From Bolinopsis microptera (lineage: Eukaryota > Ctenophora > Tentaculata > Lobata > Bolinopsidae): a stretch of 64,000 nt of DNA. A model generated the notes under the pieces. It was not told where the DNA came from. It saw nothing but the letters and a program-made list of their open reading frames with translations, and ran no database searches. The stretch spans positions 818,501 through 882,500 of the forward strand of contig NC_087082.1 in NCBI RefSeq assembly GCF_026151205.1, in the 5' to 3' direction. Positions 20,931 to 29,985 of the stretch are shown piece by piece (position 1 is the first letter of the stretch; each line of letters begins with the position of its first letter). The position numbers and the translations under genes are program-made.

Positions 20931-22942
20931 ACCTGGTAACTGTACCCGCCTCCTCCTCTGGCAACTGAACTGAAGGGTCTCCCGTCAACTCTGCTAGTCG
21001 GTCCTCTTCGTTTATCAACTCCTCGGTGGAGCCTGGAAAATATGGTTTGTTTAATTAGGCCAGCAAGGACCCTAGCACCTAGTTCGTTAAGGTGAAGCGT
21101 GTCAGGCCTGTTTTGTCGATCAACTGTCTTGGACAATTGATGGACCAACATGCCATAATGATCAGCAAAGCCATTAAAACCTTGCACACTCTGAACACCA
21201 GAACTCATAGATGTAAGACCGTTCGTCAGCAGTTCATTAAACAAGTTAACTTTTCTATTCAAATCAGCAATTTTAGTAGGAAGCAGCGGGCAAACATAAA
21301 CAAAACATTTAGGGTTCAGCAGCTTAATTTCTTTTATTTTTGTTAACAGCGAACTACATACACTTCTGACGTTACTTTGAGGTTGCTTTATATCATTTAT
21401 CCCGCACATGATAACAACATTGCTGTAGGATTGACAGCTGTAAGGGTCAATGTTGTTGATTATAGGCGCCCATTCTTTAAGGCCAGGCATGAGTTCACCA
21501 AATGTATTACGTTTATTAGTCCCAAACTTGAGCATTCCTGTATTTGAATCTCCTATCAAGATTGTAGAGTTTTTGTTCTTCCAGTTAACTGATCTGAACG
21601 TGAGGCTATATCTGATGTCCTGGGTGACGTTACCTTCTGGAATTGAATGAGTGAAAAAGTCTTGTGATTTTCTTGTCATATGATAGAGTGATCGGTGGGT
21701 GGATGTTAGGTCAGACTTGACACCAGACTTTTTGTCAAGGAACTGGATGGAGCATTCTTGGCCGAGGGACAGTGTGAAAATGGATGATTCGACATCTATA
21801 GTGGGCTCGTCGTCTGAGTGGCTGGGAAGTGAACTATTAGGGCCTTCGTACCTATTTATGAGACATGAATTGATGACAGGAGGTGAAGGATGCCTCTCAG
21901 GATGTGACTTGAAGGTGGGGTGCTGTTCGTAGAATAATTCCTTTTGTAGGACATTGATTTTCTCCAGTATCGGCTGAAGCACCAGGGGGATTGGGGTTGC
22001 ATCGGCACCAGATTTGGAACCTGTATACGTGTAAGGAGCTCCGAATGCAACAGTTGAGCGGCCTGATTCAGACACAAATGACAATGACTCTAGTGATGTG
22101 GTGATATTTGAGGCTGTATCTTCATTGATGAATTCTAGTTTGAGGTCGGTGAAGCTTTTCTGATTGTGCTCTATGGTAGTTGTGGGTTCAGGGACAACTG
22201 TGGGTGGGTGGGTGAGTGGGTGGGTGGGTGGTGTGACACGACTAGGATGGACCCAGGGCTGAGAGCTTGATGGTGCTTGGGTGATTTGAGGGCTGCTTGA
22301 GGAGGCAGTTGATTTCTTAAGGTCATCCATACTAGACTGAAGCTCAGTGATCTGATTTTTCATAGTTTTAAGTTTCTCATCAACCTGACCTTCTTGGAGG
22401 GTCCGATGTTGAATATGTAGCTCAATGTCTCCTAGCTTGAGTATTCTCTCAGAAATGGTCTTGGTGGTAGCTCCGAGATCGTTTGTGTTGGATATCAGCG
22501 AAGTTAGTTTCTCCTCCATTTTCATGACAGTTTCTTCAAGATCAATGTTTTTATTCCTCAGATTAGACATATTGAGAAGTAAAGTCTCGATCTGTTGGTT
22601 GTTACGGATGGTCACGCCAGGGGCACTGAAACAAAGCGGACAGAGCCAATCCTCTATCTGTGTAACAAACTGTTCGGAAATACCTTTTAGATTACAACAA
22701 TTGCTGTGCCAGGTTTGAGGGCAAGAGGTACAATCAATAATCCATGAGGTTTTATCACTAGTTCCACAGGGACATTTATCATACCTGATGTCCGGTTTCG
22801 AGGTTTCTCCTGATTTGGTGGCTTTCTTCGGGGCCTTTTTGGCTGGGTCCTTTGCTATATCCTTTGCTGTACGGTTGGGGGTTGCTGCGGTCTTGGTGTT
22901 GGTGTCTTTCTTTAATACCATATTCACGGAAAACAAGATCAT
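20924..22942 (-). CDS. LINE-2 ORF1: PHD finger, coiled coil, AlkB-like dioxygenase, SGNH esterase
   Basis: 672 residues, intact. A Lys-rich start (Met1 or Met8 could initiate) is followed by a PHD-like finger at 57-104 (CPCG...CTSC...WHSNCC...CPLC), a predicted coiled coil at about 115-212 and a Pro/Ser/Thr linker. Residues 300-450 fit the AlkB fold: FGAPYTYTG, IPLVLQPI, then CLINRY, HSDDEP (His375, Asp377), IFTLSLG, THSIP (His432) and RYSLTFR (Arg444, Arg450). These are the iron and 2-oxoglutarate ligands in the right order and spacing. An SGNH hydrolase follows, with GDSN (Ser466), GIND (514-517) and DTLHLNE (Asp614, His617). Esterase-type ORF1 proteins are known in CR1/L2-like LINEs. The AlkB-like neighbour is what stands out. 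Demethylation of the element's RNA or cDNA is inference. Confidence 0.82.
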   Translation of the reverse strand: MILFSVNMVLKKDTNTKTAATPNRTAKDIAKDPAKKAPKKATKSGETSKPDIRYDKCPCGTSDKTSWIIDCTSCPQTWHSNCCNLKGISEQFVTQIEDWLCPLCFSAPGVTIRNNQQIETLLLNMSNLRNKNIDLEETVMKMEEKLTSLISNTNDLGATTKTISERILKLGDIELHIQHRTLQEGQVDEKLKTMKNQITELQSSMDDLKKSTASSSSPQITQAPSSSQPWVHPSRVTPPTHPLTHPPTVVPEPTTTIEHNQKSFTDLKLEFINEDTASNITTSLESLSFVSESGRSTVAFGAPYTYTGSKSGADATPIPLVLQPILEKINVLQKELFYEQHPTFKSHPERHPSPPVINSCLINRYEGPNSSLPSHSDDEPTIDVESSIFTLSLGQECSIQFLDKKSGVKSDLTSTHRSLYHMTRKSQDFFTHSIPEGNVTQDIRYSLTFRSVNWKNKNSTILIGDSNTGMLKFGTNKRNTFGELMPGLKEWAPIINNIDPYSCQSYSNVVIMCGINDIKQPQSNVRSVCSSLLTKIKEIKLLNPKCFVYVCPLLPTKIADLNRKVNLFNELLTNGLTSMSSGVQSVQGFNGFADHYGMLVHQLSKTVDRQNRPDTLHLNELGARVLAGLIKQTIFSRLHRGVDKRRGPTSRVDGRPFSSVARGGGGYSYQVW

Positions 22943-23923
22943 GGGGGTGTGCCAGGTGCCTCCGAGGTGCCACTTTCATCGAGTCAGCTTCGCCTGAAAT
23001 ATATAGATCATGGGTGGTGGTCTGGTGGTAATGAGTTGAAGCCAGGGAATTGATGTTGAGAGACACTTGAAAATTTCATTGATTTGCATGTTGAAACTGA
23101 AAGGTAATTTAATGAAATAATTAATTAAATAATAAGACATATGGTGACATGATAGGGGGGGGGGTGGGTGGGGGTGGTAGATGGATCTATTCATGCTTTG
23201 TTTGGGGAGGGTGGGTGGGGGTGGTGGATGGATCTATTCATGTTCTGTTTTGGGAGGGTGGGTTTTGGTGGTGGAGGGTTCCTTTTGGATTATTTATTAT
23301 GTTCGGGGAGGGATGCAGATGAACTACAGGCTTCAGAGTGAAGACAGTAGAGATAAATGGGGGTTCCTTTGAACAGGAAACATTGTGGCAGGCATGTCTG
23401 TTTGACAAACCTGCCACAAAAGGCTAGGAGTCAAGGTACAATAAACTTGAATAGTTCAATAAGTAAGTCAATTTAGAGAATAATTCATATTCATACTAAA
23501 TTCAAGTAAATAAATATATAAAATCTAATCAATCCTAAAGAATAACTCATACTCAAATTAATCAATATCATTATCATTATCATTATATAGACACTCTCCA
23601 ATATCATAACAATAGTGTAAGAACTTTCCGATAAATCAATATCAAGTAGATCATACTCTCCGAAACTACAGAAAATACAAATAATTCAAGGATGTGTCCA
23701 ACCAGAAGCCGGCAGTCCATGTGTTACATAGACTTTAAGGGATGGGGCAAGGGAGGGGATTTGGATGATCTGATGATTTATGAGGTTGTGTTCCATGATC
23801 TACTCATCTTCGGTTAGAGCTTCATCTCCGACAGTGGCACCTCTTCACACACCCTGCAACACCCCCACAGATCTTTGATCTTTAGCAACACATGGACATT
23901 GGGCTCCTGGCCTCACTTGACAT
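22943..23923 (-). other. LINE-2 5' untranslated region with G-rich tandem repeat
   Basis: No coding frame. At 23152-23280 the plus strand is very G-rich (a run of at least ten G, then gggtgggtgggggtgg blocks). An imperfect repeat of 47-bp period carries 'atggatctattcatg' (23181 and 23228). On the element strand this is C-rich, and the other strand could form G-quadruplexes. Short ATG-led frames after the leader end quickly. Confidence 0.6.
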
Positions 23924-23965
23924 CCTCAAATTATTTGTTATATAGTAGTGTTGAAAGTATTAAAA
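23924..23965 (-). other. 42-nt 5' leader of LINE-2, identical to that of LINE-5
   Basis: On the element strand it starts TTTTAATACTTTCAACAC and ends AATAATTTGAGG. The same 42 bases stand at 63819-63860 at the head of LINE-5. The sequences diverge completely right after GAGG. A short common 5' end on unrelated transcripts is what spliced-leader trans-splicing would give. See findings. Confidence 0.7.
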
Positions 23966-23991
23966 CTGAAGGATGGAACTTTGTTCTTCAT
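23966..23991 (-). CDS. gag: Copia gag start codon and first codons
   Basis: On the minus strand an ATG at 23989-23991 opens a frame of eight codons that ends at the LINE-2 junction and is in phase with the gag piece at 15842-16497. It lies 34 bases inside the 5' LTR, a typical short copia leader. This fixes the LINE-2 5' junction. Confidence 0.7.
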
Positions 23992-24015
23992 CGTTGAGTG
24001 TAGTCTGCTGTCTTC

Positions 24016-24024
24016 CTGCTACCA
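24016..24024 (-). other. Primer binding site
   Basis: One base inside the 5' LTR, the element strand reads TGGTAGCAG. This is complementary to the last nine bases (including CCA) of animal initiator tRNA-Met. The match does not extend further, so the primer assignment is likely but not certain. Confidence 0.65.
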
Positions 24025-24025
24025 A

Positions 24026-24335
24026 TGTTTGTAGGTAATAAGCAATGAAACCCAGTAATCGTATAACCAAGCTGAAATGATCTATATCAATGTATAGTAA
24101 ATAATACCTTTAGTCAATCTGAATAACTCACAATACTTCTATAAAGAGTAAAAAGGGATAAACCCATAAACACTTGACGGAGAGAAAGTAACTCACCAAG
24201 AAAGCTCCGTCAAGGATCGTAAGCTCTAGTAGGTCTCTAGAGTCTGTCATATAAAACAACCATGCTTAAGGAAAACATGGGGTTACATAAAGATATATCC
24301 TAATATAGGAAATCTAGAGAAAAGGATATATGACA
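24026..24335 (-). repeat. 5' LTR of the copia element
   Basis: 310 bp, TG...CA ends, same as 5321-5630 by eye. In element orientation it is the promoter-bearing LTR. TATA-like AT-rich strings are present, but no start site can be fixed. Confidence 0.92.
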
Positions 24336-24340
24336 TTTAC
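24336..24340. repeat. Target site duplication of the copia element (right copy)
   Basis: tttac, matching 5316-5320. Confidence 0.85.
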
Positions 24341-25350
24341 GGACGATACCCGAAAATATTGTTTTAAATATCAAAAATATTCGCAGCGCCCTGATTTTTA
24401 TCTGAATATAAAATTTCTTCACAACCAATGATTAGTGATTACATAACTTGTTAGTTTATTGCATGATTCACGATGTCAATCCTTCACAGCTCGGCAAGGC
24501 CCAGTGGTTTAGTAGAGGCACTAATTACTAGTCCATAAAACAATAATAATCCCAGGAGCCTAGGGGCTCCAGCAGAGAAGTGCCTTATTTGCCCGTAAGA
24601 GCCTCTACTATATGGGTATTGACATTTATGTTGATGCTATTACATTTTATTAAATGTTTTATACTGTTAATTATTATCACCTTCAACTGTCACATTTTTT
24701 CTATTCCATCACAAATAAGCTTGTACGGCTTCGCATGCATGCGCCCTGTCCGCCGGCCGAGCTACATCGATTAGATGATGGGTCGGCAGCATCTGGAAAA
24801 CATTAAGGATAGGTGGCTTCTGTGTAAATCAAATCAAATGGTGTAGAAGGTTCCGAGTTCGAATTCTAGTGTCACCTAGTCTAGGGAGTAGCTAAGGATC
24901 TATTGGATTCATCCGAAATCACACATCTGTGTCGAATGATCGGAAATGTGATTGAGGGTTAAATGAGGAGGGGCCCTGCCAAAAGATCAATAATATTCTC
25001 AGGATATCCACGACCCCTTCAGTACATCTACATTTTAGTCTACTGTAAACATTTTTTTTATTTGAAAATTCAATTAATTATTATATATAAATCAAGCGTT
25101 ACATTTCAGCCATGCAAAATTAGAATGACATATTTTGATAAACTAATTGATAAATGTTACTGCAATATAAGTTGCTTAATGTTTGGCCGGATGACAACTA
25201 ACTAAAAGAGAAAAATAAACTTGATTACATAATAATTAATTCGGCTGAACCAACACATAGCAAGAGCCACATTAACGTTGGGGCCGTCTACCAAATTTGA
25301 ATGACATACAAATAACAAGAAATCAAACATATCATAAATAATTATATATG
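24341..25350. other. No gene; possible tRNA-derived SINE pieces
   Basis: 'ggcccagtggtttagtagagg' near 24503 resembles a tRNA A box region. 'ggttccgagttcgaattc' near 24848 resembles a B box (GGTTCGANTCC). They are too far apart for a single tRNA, so this is at most one or two decayed SINEs. The rest is AT-rich and non-coding. Confidence 0.3.
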
Positions 25351-25474
25351 GATTTTGTTCATTACAATTCCGTCACAACTGAAAGAAGAAAAGGAAGAAA
25401 AAGCGGATAGGAAATTGGACGGACAGAATTGTAACCAACAAAAACACATTTCTGAGACTCATTAGACTGATGAG

Positions 25475-28400
25475 CTAGTCTGGCCAGACTGTATCGGCAG
25501 CCCAGAGGTACTTGATCAGATTGGCCTTAAAAGTAGAAATCCGCTCTGACTGCCGGATACATACTGGTAGACTATTCCATTTCAGCATAGATCTATGAAA
25601 GAAGCTATTTCGGAAGGCATCCGAGCAGGGCACAGTGGTACTCATGTAAGTTGAAGTATCCGACCTATCAATTATTTGAGCATTGTGCCTGGTGTATCGG
25701 GTGCCCTCTGGACGGCATAGGACTATATAAGTAGGAAGCGAAACTGGGATTATGCTATTCACTATTTTATAGAAGGTCATAAGATCGTTATAAATAAACT
25801 TCTGCATGACAGGGAGAATATTTAGCTTCTTTTGCTCTGTAGCAAGTTTATCGTCATTATAACTGGAGTAGGGTTCACCATTGATCCATTTAATAGCCCT
25901 CTTTTGGATAGCAACAAACTGTTGAAGATGAGTTGCAGATTGAGGGGACCATATGACAGAACAATGTTCAAATATAGACCTAATTAACGCTAGATAGAAC
26001 GATCTTTTCTGCCTTTTATCAGTAGTGAAATGACATGTTCTCTTAAGTAGTCCAAGTCTAGAGTTAGCTTTGGAAACAAGCGCTTTACATTGTGCACCCC
26101 AATTAAACCTGGAGTTTATTGTGACTCCTAAATCTGACTGAGAGGGCACAAAGTCAATATCACTTCCAGAAAGTTTATAGAAGAAGGTATTGAATGGCAA
26201 GTTATCCAGCACGTTTCTTTGCAGGGACACAGAGAGGGCTTTGCACTTTTGTGGGTGGAACTTCATTCGATTTCTCACTGACCAATCATACAATCTATTG
26301 ATGTCATTTTGGATTATGTGATGGTCAGGGTAACCAAGAATCTCCCTCCAAATTTTAGTGTCATCTGCATAAAGGGCGATATTGGTGCCTTCAGAGACAC
26401 ATGAGAACATGTCATTTATAAATATAACAAACAATAAAGGGCCAAGTATAGAACCTTGAGGGACACCAGACCGAACTGGTAGAGAAGAAGACGTTTGGCC
26501 TCCTATCACTACTTGTTGTTGTCGCCCCTCAAGATAGGACTTAATAAATTTAAGCATTAGTCCATCGACATTAAAAATATTCTTTAATTTACTTAAAATG
26601 AGGTCATGCGAAACGCTATCAAAAGCTTTCGCAAAATCAAAATATATTATATCAGTCCTGGACCTGTTATTCAGTGCAAGTGCAAGATTATCTGTGAAAG
26701 GTATCATTTGGGTTGTGCATGAACGTTCATTAACAAAGCCGTGTTGTCGGTCATCCAACAGATCAGAACATGCAGCGTATAATGCAGTCTTTATGCACCT
26801 TTCAAAGACTTTCATTACAAGAGATGTTAACGAAATAGGCCTGTAGTTCTCAACCGAAGACTTATCGCCCTTTTTGTGCACTGGTACTACAAGTGCCAGC
26901 TTCCAATCAGAGGGTATGCATCCGCTCGAGAAAGACAGGTTAAATAAAACACTAAGTGGGTATGCAAGGCTTTGGGCACAGTTTTTGAGGACTTTCCCAT
27001 GAATCCCATCAGGGCCAGGGGCCTTGTTAGGATTTAACTTTTTAAGAATTAACAGAACATCTTCTCTACTAAACACAAGACTTGAAAAACAATCATCACG
27101 AAAATCTATGTCAATGCCATAATCGCTCTCTTGAGAAAACTGCTCATAAAAATATTCGTTAAAAAGGGCAGCTTGATCAGATGGATTGTTTCGAAAGCGA
27201 TTATTATATTTGACAGTTTCAGGGATCCTGGTTGACTTTGATTTAGATTTAACGTAGGTCCAGAATTTCTTGGAGATAAGAGCATCATCGGAGTCATCCT
27301 CAACACTGAGTCTCATTCTTTCGTCCATCATATTTTTAAATTTTGTTCGAAATGCACGAAACTTTTGTTTATGAGACTCAGAGTTGCTCCCCTTATGCCT
27401 TATCCTCCATTTCTCCTTATTTCGTAGGAGACGATCACATTCGGAGTCATACCATGGAGGCTGGAACTGAGACTTAATGGTCTTTTTAGGGATCCATCGG
27501 TCACAGGCTGCATCAAGAACTCCTCTGAATCGACTCCAGGCAAGATAAGGATCATTACACCCAAATATACTATCCCAATCGATGCTAAATAACTCAGAAT
27601 TCAGGCCCCTAAAATTACCTTTACTATAATTAAAGATCTTTCTTTTAGGCTGCTTAATATACTTTGTCTTAACATCAATGTCAAATGTGATACAAAAGTG
27701 GTCGGACATACACATTTCGTTTTGATCTAAAACTTTAACATTCTTAATAAGGTTCTGAATGTTAGTGAACACAAGATCTAAGGTGTTGCCTGACTTGTGA
27801 GTAGGGGAGCTAATAAGTTGTGTATGTCCGAGGTCATCAGTGAGAAAATTTACAAAGCTAGAATGTAGCTGGCAAGTTGACTGACCATCTGGCCAGGAAA
27901 TCGAAGCTAAATTAAAGTCCCCTACCAGAATATGCCTTTGCAACTTTCTGGCAGATGCTAAAGTAACAAAATGTTTCTTGAAAGATTCAAAATTATCTAA
28001 GCCAAGCGTTCCTACTCTATAGAATGTAGATATGCAAAAGTTTCTTCCACACTGAGTCTTAATTATGATGGATAATAATTCAGCTTGAACGCTAACCTTT
28101 GAGAACTTTAGACTCGAAATATCAATGTCTGTTCTATGGGCAATCAGAACACCACCACCGTTTTTTCTGAATTTCTTGGGCTGGGTTGCATCCACAGGAT
28201 GCGATCTTAAGGATCGATCAAGCCTAAATACTTTGTATTTGTCAGGGAGCACCTCATTACTGAGAATGGAATTTTTCAGCCATGTCTCGTTTAGAATAAT
28301 GATGTGAGGCTTATGTTTGTAGATATAACCATGGAATTCATGTATCTTGGTCATATTTAGTGGTGGTGTTCCTGATGCTAGATCGCGGGTATTTAGGAAA

Positions 28401-28927
28401 CCATGGACATTATTGTAAACAACGGATAAATTTGGTCCAGGGTTCAGTAAGGAACAATTACAAATTACTATCAGGGAAATATTAAGGAGAGATAGAAAAA
28501 CCAGACCACACCTAGACATGACCCCAAGCCAGCTGCTGGTAACACCGAAAAGTAACTTAACAGTCTGTTTCGGTGACATGGTAGGTGACAGTTCGGTTTT
28601 TGTGGTAGATAGCAATTTTACAGAAATTGCAGCTAAGGCTGTCCCAATGCCCCTCTCCCCCCTATACACAAGTTTAAAGTGTCTGAGAAAAATGGTACAA
28701 AATATTACCATAAAGTAAAGATTTATGGATGACCTCAAACATGGTACAGAGTGTATTTTAGGTTGGAGGGGAGCACTAGGGAGTGTATTAGCATCGATAG
28801 TCAAAGAAAATATATACAAAATAACATAGAAATAAAATAGACCCAATAGAGCACATAACATGACGAGACAGAAGACAGGACAACAAATTTTCCCCGTTAC
28901 CTCTATTACTTTTACTGATGATAACAT
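25475..28927 (-). CDS. LINE-3 ORF2: endonuclease and reverse transcriptase
   Basis: Open for more than 1,150 codons, with the first ATG at about 28927. The first 170 residues are hydrophobic and Cys-rich and end in LLNPGP, which resembles the end of 2A-like sequences found before the endonuclease in some CR1-like LINEs, although the preceding GDVE is not conserved. The EEP endonuclease runs from about 180 to 420 (LNETWL, STFYR, GDFNLAS, SGNTLDLVF, SDHFCI). RT occupies about 620-880 with YADD. A C-terminal domain follows (EHCSVIWSPQ, QKRAIKWI). No stops or frameshifts interrupt it, so the catalytic part looks functional. The true start could lie inside the hydrophobic region. Confidence 0.85.
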   Translation of the reverse strand: MLSSVKVIEVTGKICCPVFCLVMLCALLGLFYFYVILYIFSLTIDANTLPSAPLQPKIHSVPCLRSSINLYFMVIFCTIFLRHFKLVYRGERGIGTALAAISVKLLSTTKTELSPTMSPKQTVKLLFGVTSSWLGVMSRCGLVFLSLLNISLIVICNCSLLNPGPNLSVVYNNVHGFLNTRDLASGTPPLNMTKIHEFHGYIYKHKPHIIILNETWLKNSILSNEVLPDKYKVFRLDRSLRSHPVDATQPKKFRKNGGGVLIAHRTDIDISSLKFSKVSVQAELLSIIIKTQCGRNFCISTFYRVGTLGLDNFESFKKHFVTLASARKLQRHILVGDFNLASISWPDGQSTCQLHSSFVNFLTDDLGHTQLISSPTHKSGNTLDLVFTNIQNLIKNVKVLDQNEMCMSDHFCITFDIDVKTKYIKQPKRKIFNYSKGNFRGLNSELFSIDWDSIFGCNDPYLAWSRFRGVLDAACDRWIPKKTIKSQFQPPWYDSECDRLLRNKEKWRIRHKGSNSESHKQKFRAFRTKFKNMMDERMRLSVEDDSDDALISKKFWTYVKSKSKSTRIPETVKYNNRFRNNPSDQAALFNEYFYEQFSQESDYGIDIDFRDDCFSSLVFSREDVLLILKKLNPNKAPGPDGIHGKVLKNCAQSLAYPLSVLFNLSFSSGCIPSDWKLALVVPVHKKGDKSSVENYRPISLTSLVMKVFERCIKTALYAACSDLLDDRQHGFVNERSCTTQMIPFTDNLALALNNRSRTDIIYFDFAKAFDSVSHDLILSKLKNIFNVDGLMLKFIKSYLEGRQQQVVIGGQTSSSLPVRSGVPQGSILGPLLFVIFINDMFSCVSEGTNIALYADDTKIWREILGYPDHHIIQNDINRLYDWSVRNRMKFHPQKCKALSVSLQRNVLDNLPFNTFFYKLSGSDIDFVPSQSDLGVTINSRFNWGAQCKALVSKANSRLGLLKRTCHFTTDKRQKRSFYLALIRSIFEHCSVIWSPQSATHLQQFVAIQKRAIKWINGEPYSSYNDDKLATEQKKLNILPVMQKFIYNDLMTFYKIVNSIIPVSLPTYIVLCRPEGTRYTRHNAQIIDRSDTSTYMSTTVPCSDAFRNSFFHRSMLKWNSLPVCIRQSERISTFKANLIKYLWAADTVWPD

Positions 28928-29165
28928 ACCTAGAAAACATACCAGTTGCAACACGGTGTTGTTGAGCTGATATTCCCATGGAACTTATAAGTATATTATT
29001 AACAGAATTGTGTCTCGCCGTTGTGTTTTGTTAGGTATTGTGCTATAATATGAAGTAACATACATTATGTTATCACTTCGTTTGAATACATATAAATAAC
29101 ATCCAAATGATCAGATCCAATAGGATACTGATGCAGGCAATGAAAAATTGAATTGAATTACCACA

Positions 29166-29971
29166 TCAGTATCCCAATGGATTAAACCACTTTGAGTGTA
29201 TAATTCTGAGATAGAACTTTGCCAACACTGGCATCCCAGCCTTGGGGCTGGGATGAATATCATAAAAGCCCCTATTGTCACATTTAGGAAATAATCTCTC
29301 GTTTCTGTTTCCATAGCGGTCTAAGAAAGCCCAAAAAACATCAAGGTAAAACAGTTTATGTCTAGAGCAGCGATCAAAGATCAAATTATTCATAGCACAA
29401 ACATTACCAGGGATTTTCTCTTGTCCGTTGGGGTGGACTGGTGGAATTGCTTGTACAAAAACACGTGCATTAGGATAAAGTTTTTTTGCTGTCTTCATAA
29501 GGTCACTCACAGGGGTCTTGAGATGATTGACACCCTGGGTACAGTACCGGATGTCGTTGGCACCGAAGCTTAAGAACAGTTTCTTTACCTGCACAAGAGG
29601 GTTCTTTGTATGAAAGGCCTCAATAGAGTTCTGTATAGCTGAGATCTTAAGCCCACCCTTAGCTATGTTGGTGACAGTTTCTTTACCTCTACTGAGGCGA
29701 TCAGCGTCCAATCGGGCAGCAAAGGAGTCACCAGCAATGAGGATGATAGACTTCTGGTGTTTGTGGGAGTCTGTGATGGGGGCTTTTGGAGATACTTTAT
29801 TAGGACTGTCGGATGTAGGAGAGGGAAGAATAGGAGATGAAGGGGAAGAGGAGGGTGTGGTTAACTTTCTGAAGGAGAGACTATACCTCCAACAAATTTC
29901 ATTGTCAGAAGGTGCATCTCCTGGAGCAATCCTGTGCCTCATGACTTGCTGTGCACCAGGCTTGATACTAT
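29166..29971 (-). pseudogene. LINE-3 ORF1 fragment: end of AlkB-like domain and SGNH esterase
   Basis: The frame opens after a stop near 29972 with SIKPGAQQVMRHRIAPGD...RYSLSFRKL, i.e. the distal His and the Arg motif of an AlkB-like dioxygenase. The SGNH domain follows: GDSFAARL (Ser), FGANDIR, and DIHPSPKAG (Asp and His). The first iron ligands (HxD) are missing because the element is truncated. The sequence is only distantly related to LINE-2 ORF1, so the AlkB-SGNH pairing occurs in a second family. Confidence 0.7.
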
Positions 29972-29985
29972 ACTATACTATTAAC

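Larger units (their letters stand above)
16498..23965 (-). mobile_element. LINE-2: full-length LINE nested in copia gag
   Basis: On the minus strand it runs from a 5' end at 23965 to a poly(A) tail read as 19 T at 16498-16516. It has a 5' UTR of about 1 kb, ORF1 (PHD, coiled coil, AlkB-like, SGNH) and ORF2 (PHD, endonuclease, RT), with one frameshift near the end of ORF2. The junctions are exact because the copia gag codons on the two sides rejoin in frame with only 1-3 bases shared, so the target duplication is at most 3 bp. The first 42 bases equal those of the unrelated LINE-5. RT and endonuclease motifs place it in the jockey/CR1/L2 group of LINEs. Confidence 0.88.
5321..24335 (-). mobile_element. 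Ty1/copia LTR retrotransposon, complete, with two nested LINEs
   Basis: Two 310-bp direct repeats (5321-5630 and 24026-24335) start TGTTTG and end GACA. They look identical by eye and are flanked by the 5-bp duplication tttac. Inside, in element order on the minus strand, are a primer binding site, gag, and a pol frame with knuckle, protease, integrase, RT and RNase H, which is the copia order. Two LINEs interrupt gag: LINE-2 a few codons after its start, LINE-1 just before the zinc knuckle. Without them the element would be about 5.8 kb. At both sites the flanking gag frames meet in phase, so the copia was probably intact when the LINEs landed. Near-identical LTRs argue for a young insertion, and the nested LINEs must be younger still. 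Confidence 0.93.
25350..29985 (-). mobile_element. LINE-3: CR1-like LINE, 5'-truncated
   Basis: On the minus strand it has an ORF1 fragment (end of AlkB-like domain plus SGNH) at 29166-29971 and a long intact endonuclease-RT ORF2 at 25475-28927. The 3' UTR is short and its boundary is not defined. An in-frame stop just before the ORF1 fragment, and loss of similarity to LINE-2 ORF1, mark truncation near 29975-29990. RT motifs (FDFAKAFDSVSH, GVPQGSILGPLLFVIFINDM, LYADDTKIW) suit the CR1/jockey group. It is a different family from LINE-1/LINE-2. Confidence 0.8.

Noticed and set aside
23924-23965. The 42-nt leader as part of the copia untranslated leader
   Set aside because: Copia gag codons at 23966-23991 join in phase with those at 16497 when the block is left out, so it belongs to LINE-2.
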